Assembly (NCBI GenBank): GCA_028292185.1
Contig: JAQGMT010000133.1
Span: 1-5,067 of the forward strand
Source of the DNA: Ramlibacter sp.
GTDB taxonomy: Bacteria > Pseudomonadota > Gammaproteobacteria > Burkholderiales > Burkholderiaceae_C
DNA length: 5,067 nucleotides
Direction: 5' to 3'
Shown: positions 4,373 to 5,067 of the stretch, one piece after another
Layout of the letters: every line of letters begins with the position of its first letter
How positions within the stretch are numbered: position 1 is the first letter of the stretch
The notes under the pieces: generated by a model
The model's database searches: none
Told to the model about the DNA's origin: nothing
The model's input: the letters and a program-made list of their open reading frames with translations, nothing else
Position numbers and translations under genes: made by a program

Positions 4373-5067
4373 ATGAAATTTTCCGTCTTCCAGATCAGCC
4401 GCAAGGGCGGCCGCGAGAAAAACGAAGACCGGATGGGGTATTGCTATACCCGTGAGTCCGGCTTGTTCGTGCTGGCCGACGGCATGGGCGGGCATCCCGA
4501 AGGCGAAGTGGCGGCGCAGCTCGCATTGCAAACCGTCTCCGCGCTGTACCAGAAGGAAGCGCGGCCCGTCGTCGGCGACGTGAACGAGTTCCTGTCGACG
4601 TCGCTGATGGCGGCGCACCACCAGATCATCCGGTATGCCAGCGAGAAAGGCATGCTGGACACGCCGCGCACCACCTTCGTGGCCGCCATCGTGCAAGGGA
4701 CGTCCGCCACCTGGGTGCACTGCGGCGACTCGCGCCTGTACGTGGTGCGCGATGGCGAGCTGCTCACCCGCACGCGCGACCACTCTTACCTGGAGCAGCA
4801 GAACGCCGGCGTGATCAAGATGGACCGCATCAACCGCAACATCCTGTTCACCTGCCTCGGCTCGCCCACCAAGCCGGTGTTCGACATCACCGGGCCCGTG
4901 ACGCTGCAGCAGGGCGACAAGATCCTGCTTTGCTCCGACGGCTTGTGGGGCAGCCTGGGCGACGTGGACATCGTGCGGCACCTGACCGGCAAGTCGGTTT
5001 CCGACGCCGTGCCCGACCTGGTGGAAGATGCCTTGCGCAAGGGCGGCGAGCACAGCGACAACGTCAC
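4373..5067 (+). CDS. PP2C-family protein serine/threonine phosphatase, C-terminus cut by window edge
   Basis: The visible 231 residues cover nearly the whole catalytic domain of a metal-dependent PP2C phosphatase, which removes phosphate from Ser/Thr residues. Motifs in order: REKNEDR (14-20), the metal-binding LADGMGGHPEGE (34-45, D36 and G37), TTFVAAIV (100-107), HCGDSRLYVVRDG (117-128), the DHS segment (136-138), CLGS (161-164), CSDGLW (187-192, metal ligand D189), and SDN (228-230, final metal ligand D229) at the very edge. The frame is still open at 5067 and only a short C-terminal part should be missing. There is no signal peptide or membrane segment; such stand-alone bacterial forms are usually cytoplasmic. 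The ATG at 4373 begins 10 bases after the kinase stop codon, with only a weak purine stretch upstream, so translation is probably coupled to the kinase. It is the likely antagonist of the upstream kinase, which it may also dephosphorylate. Confidence 0.94.
   Translation, partial: MKFSVFQISRKGGREKNEDRMGYCYTRESGLFVLADGMGGHPEGEVAAQLALQTVSALYQKEARPVVGDVNEFLSTSLMAAHHQIIRYASEKGMLDTPRTTFVAAIVQGTSATWVHCGDSRLYVVRDGELLTRTRDHSYLEQQNAGVIKMDRINRNILFTCLGSPTKPVFDITGPVTLQQGDKILLCSDGLWGSLGDVDIVRHLTGKSVSDAVPDLVEDALRKGGEHSDNV

Noticed and set aside
3346..4404. 352-codon minus-strand frame opposite the kinase
   Set aside because: His/Val/Gln/Leu-rich shadow frame without domain motifs; the plus strand carries a full kinase.
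3929..5053. 374-codon minus-strand frame opposite the kinase end and the phosphatase
   Set aside because: Antisense shadow; the translation changes composition abruptly and has no motifs, while the plus strand has all PP2C motifs.

Overview
The window looks like a piece of a high-GC betaproteobacterial chromosome, most likely from the Bordetella/Achromobacter/Alcaligenes group. The reasons are GC-rich codon use, a short 67-residue omega subunit, and the block yicC-gmk-rpoZ-spoT, which is typical of betaproteobacteria, next to a divergent serine/threonine kinase and PP2C phosphatase pair. The genus is inferred from style and gene order; no search was possible.

Layout: 1-710 is the N-terminal third of a bifunctional (p)ppGpp synthetase/hydrolase (SpoT/Rel), minus strand, running off the left edge. 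711-806 holds a strong intrinsic terminator for rpoZ and an 18-bp CG-rich palindrome in front of spoT. 807-1010 is rpoZ and 1025-1645 is gmk, both minus strand. 1646-2324 is about 680 bases of spacer that does not belong to the usual yicC-gmk junction. It carries a small unknown gene on the plus strand (1782-1985), a convergent and probably broken small reading frame on the minus strand (1993-2244), and a 16-bp hairpin plus a candidate promoter in front of gmk. 2325-3242 is yicC, minus strand. 3243-3342 is a divergent intergenic region. 3343-4362 is a cytoplasmic Ser/Thr protein kinase, followed 10 bases later by a PP2C-type phosphatase (4373 onward) that is cut by the right edge just at its last metal-binding motif.

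How the genes fit together: gmk supplies GDP for GTP synthesis, rpoZ encodes the omega subunit that in proteobacteria forms part of a ppGpp site on RNA polymerase, and spoT makes and destroys (p)ppGpp. The left block is therefore a guanine-nucleotide and stringent-response cluster. YicC is an RNA-turnover factor often kept next to gmk. The kinase and phosphatase form a reversible phosphorylation pair transcribed away from yicC.

The most unusual part is the 1646-2324 insert. Its two small convergent reading frames share a motif (W-x2-A-x-R-T-x-R-x2-E-x2-L-x2-A) by eye, and they may be relatives from a small mobile or phage-derived fragment. I recognise no function for either, and nothing else in the window looks like a new defence or mobile system.
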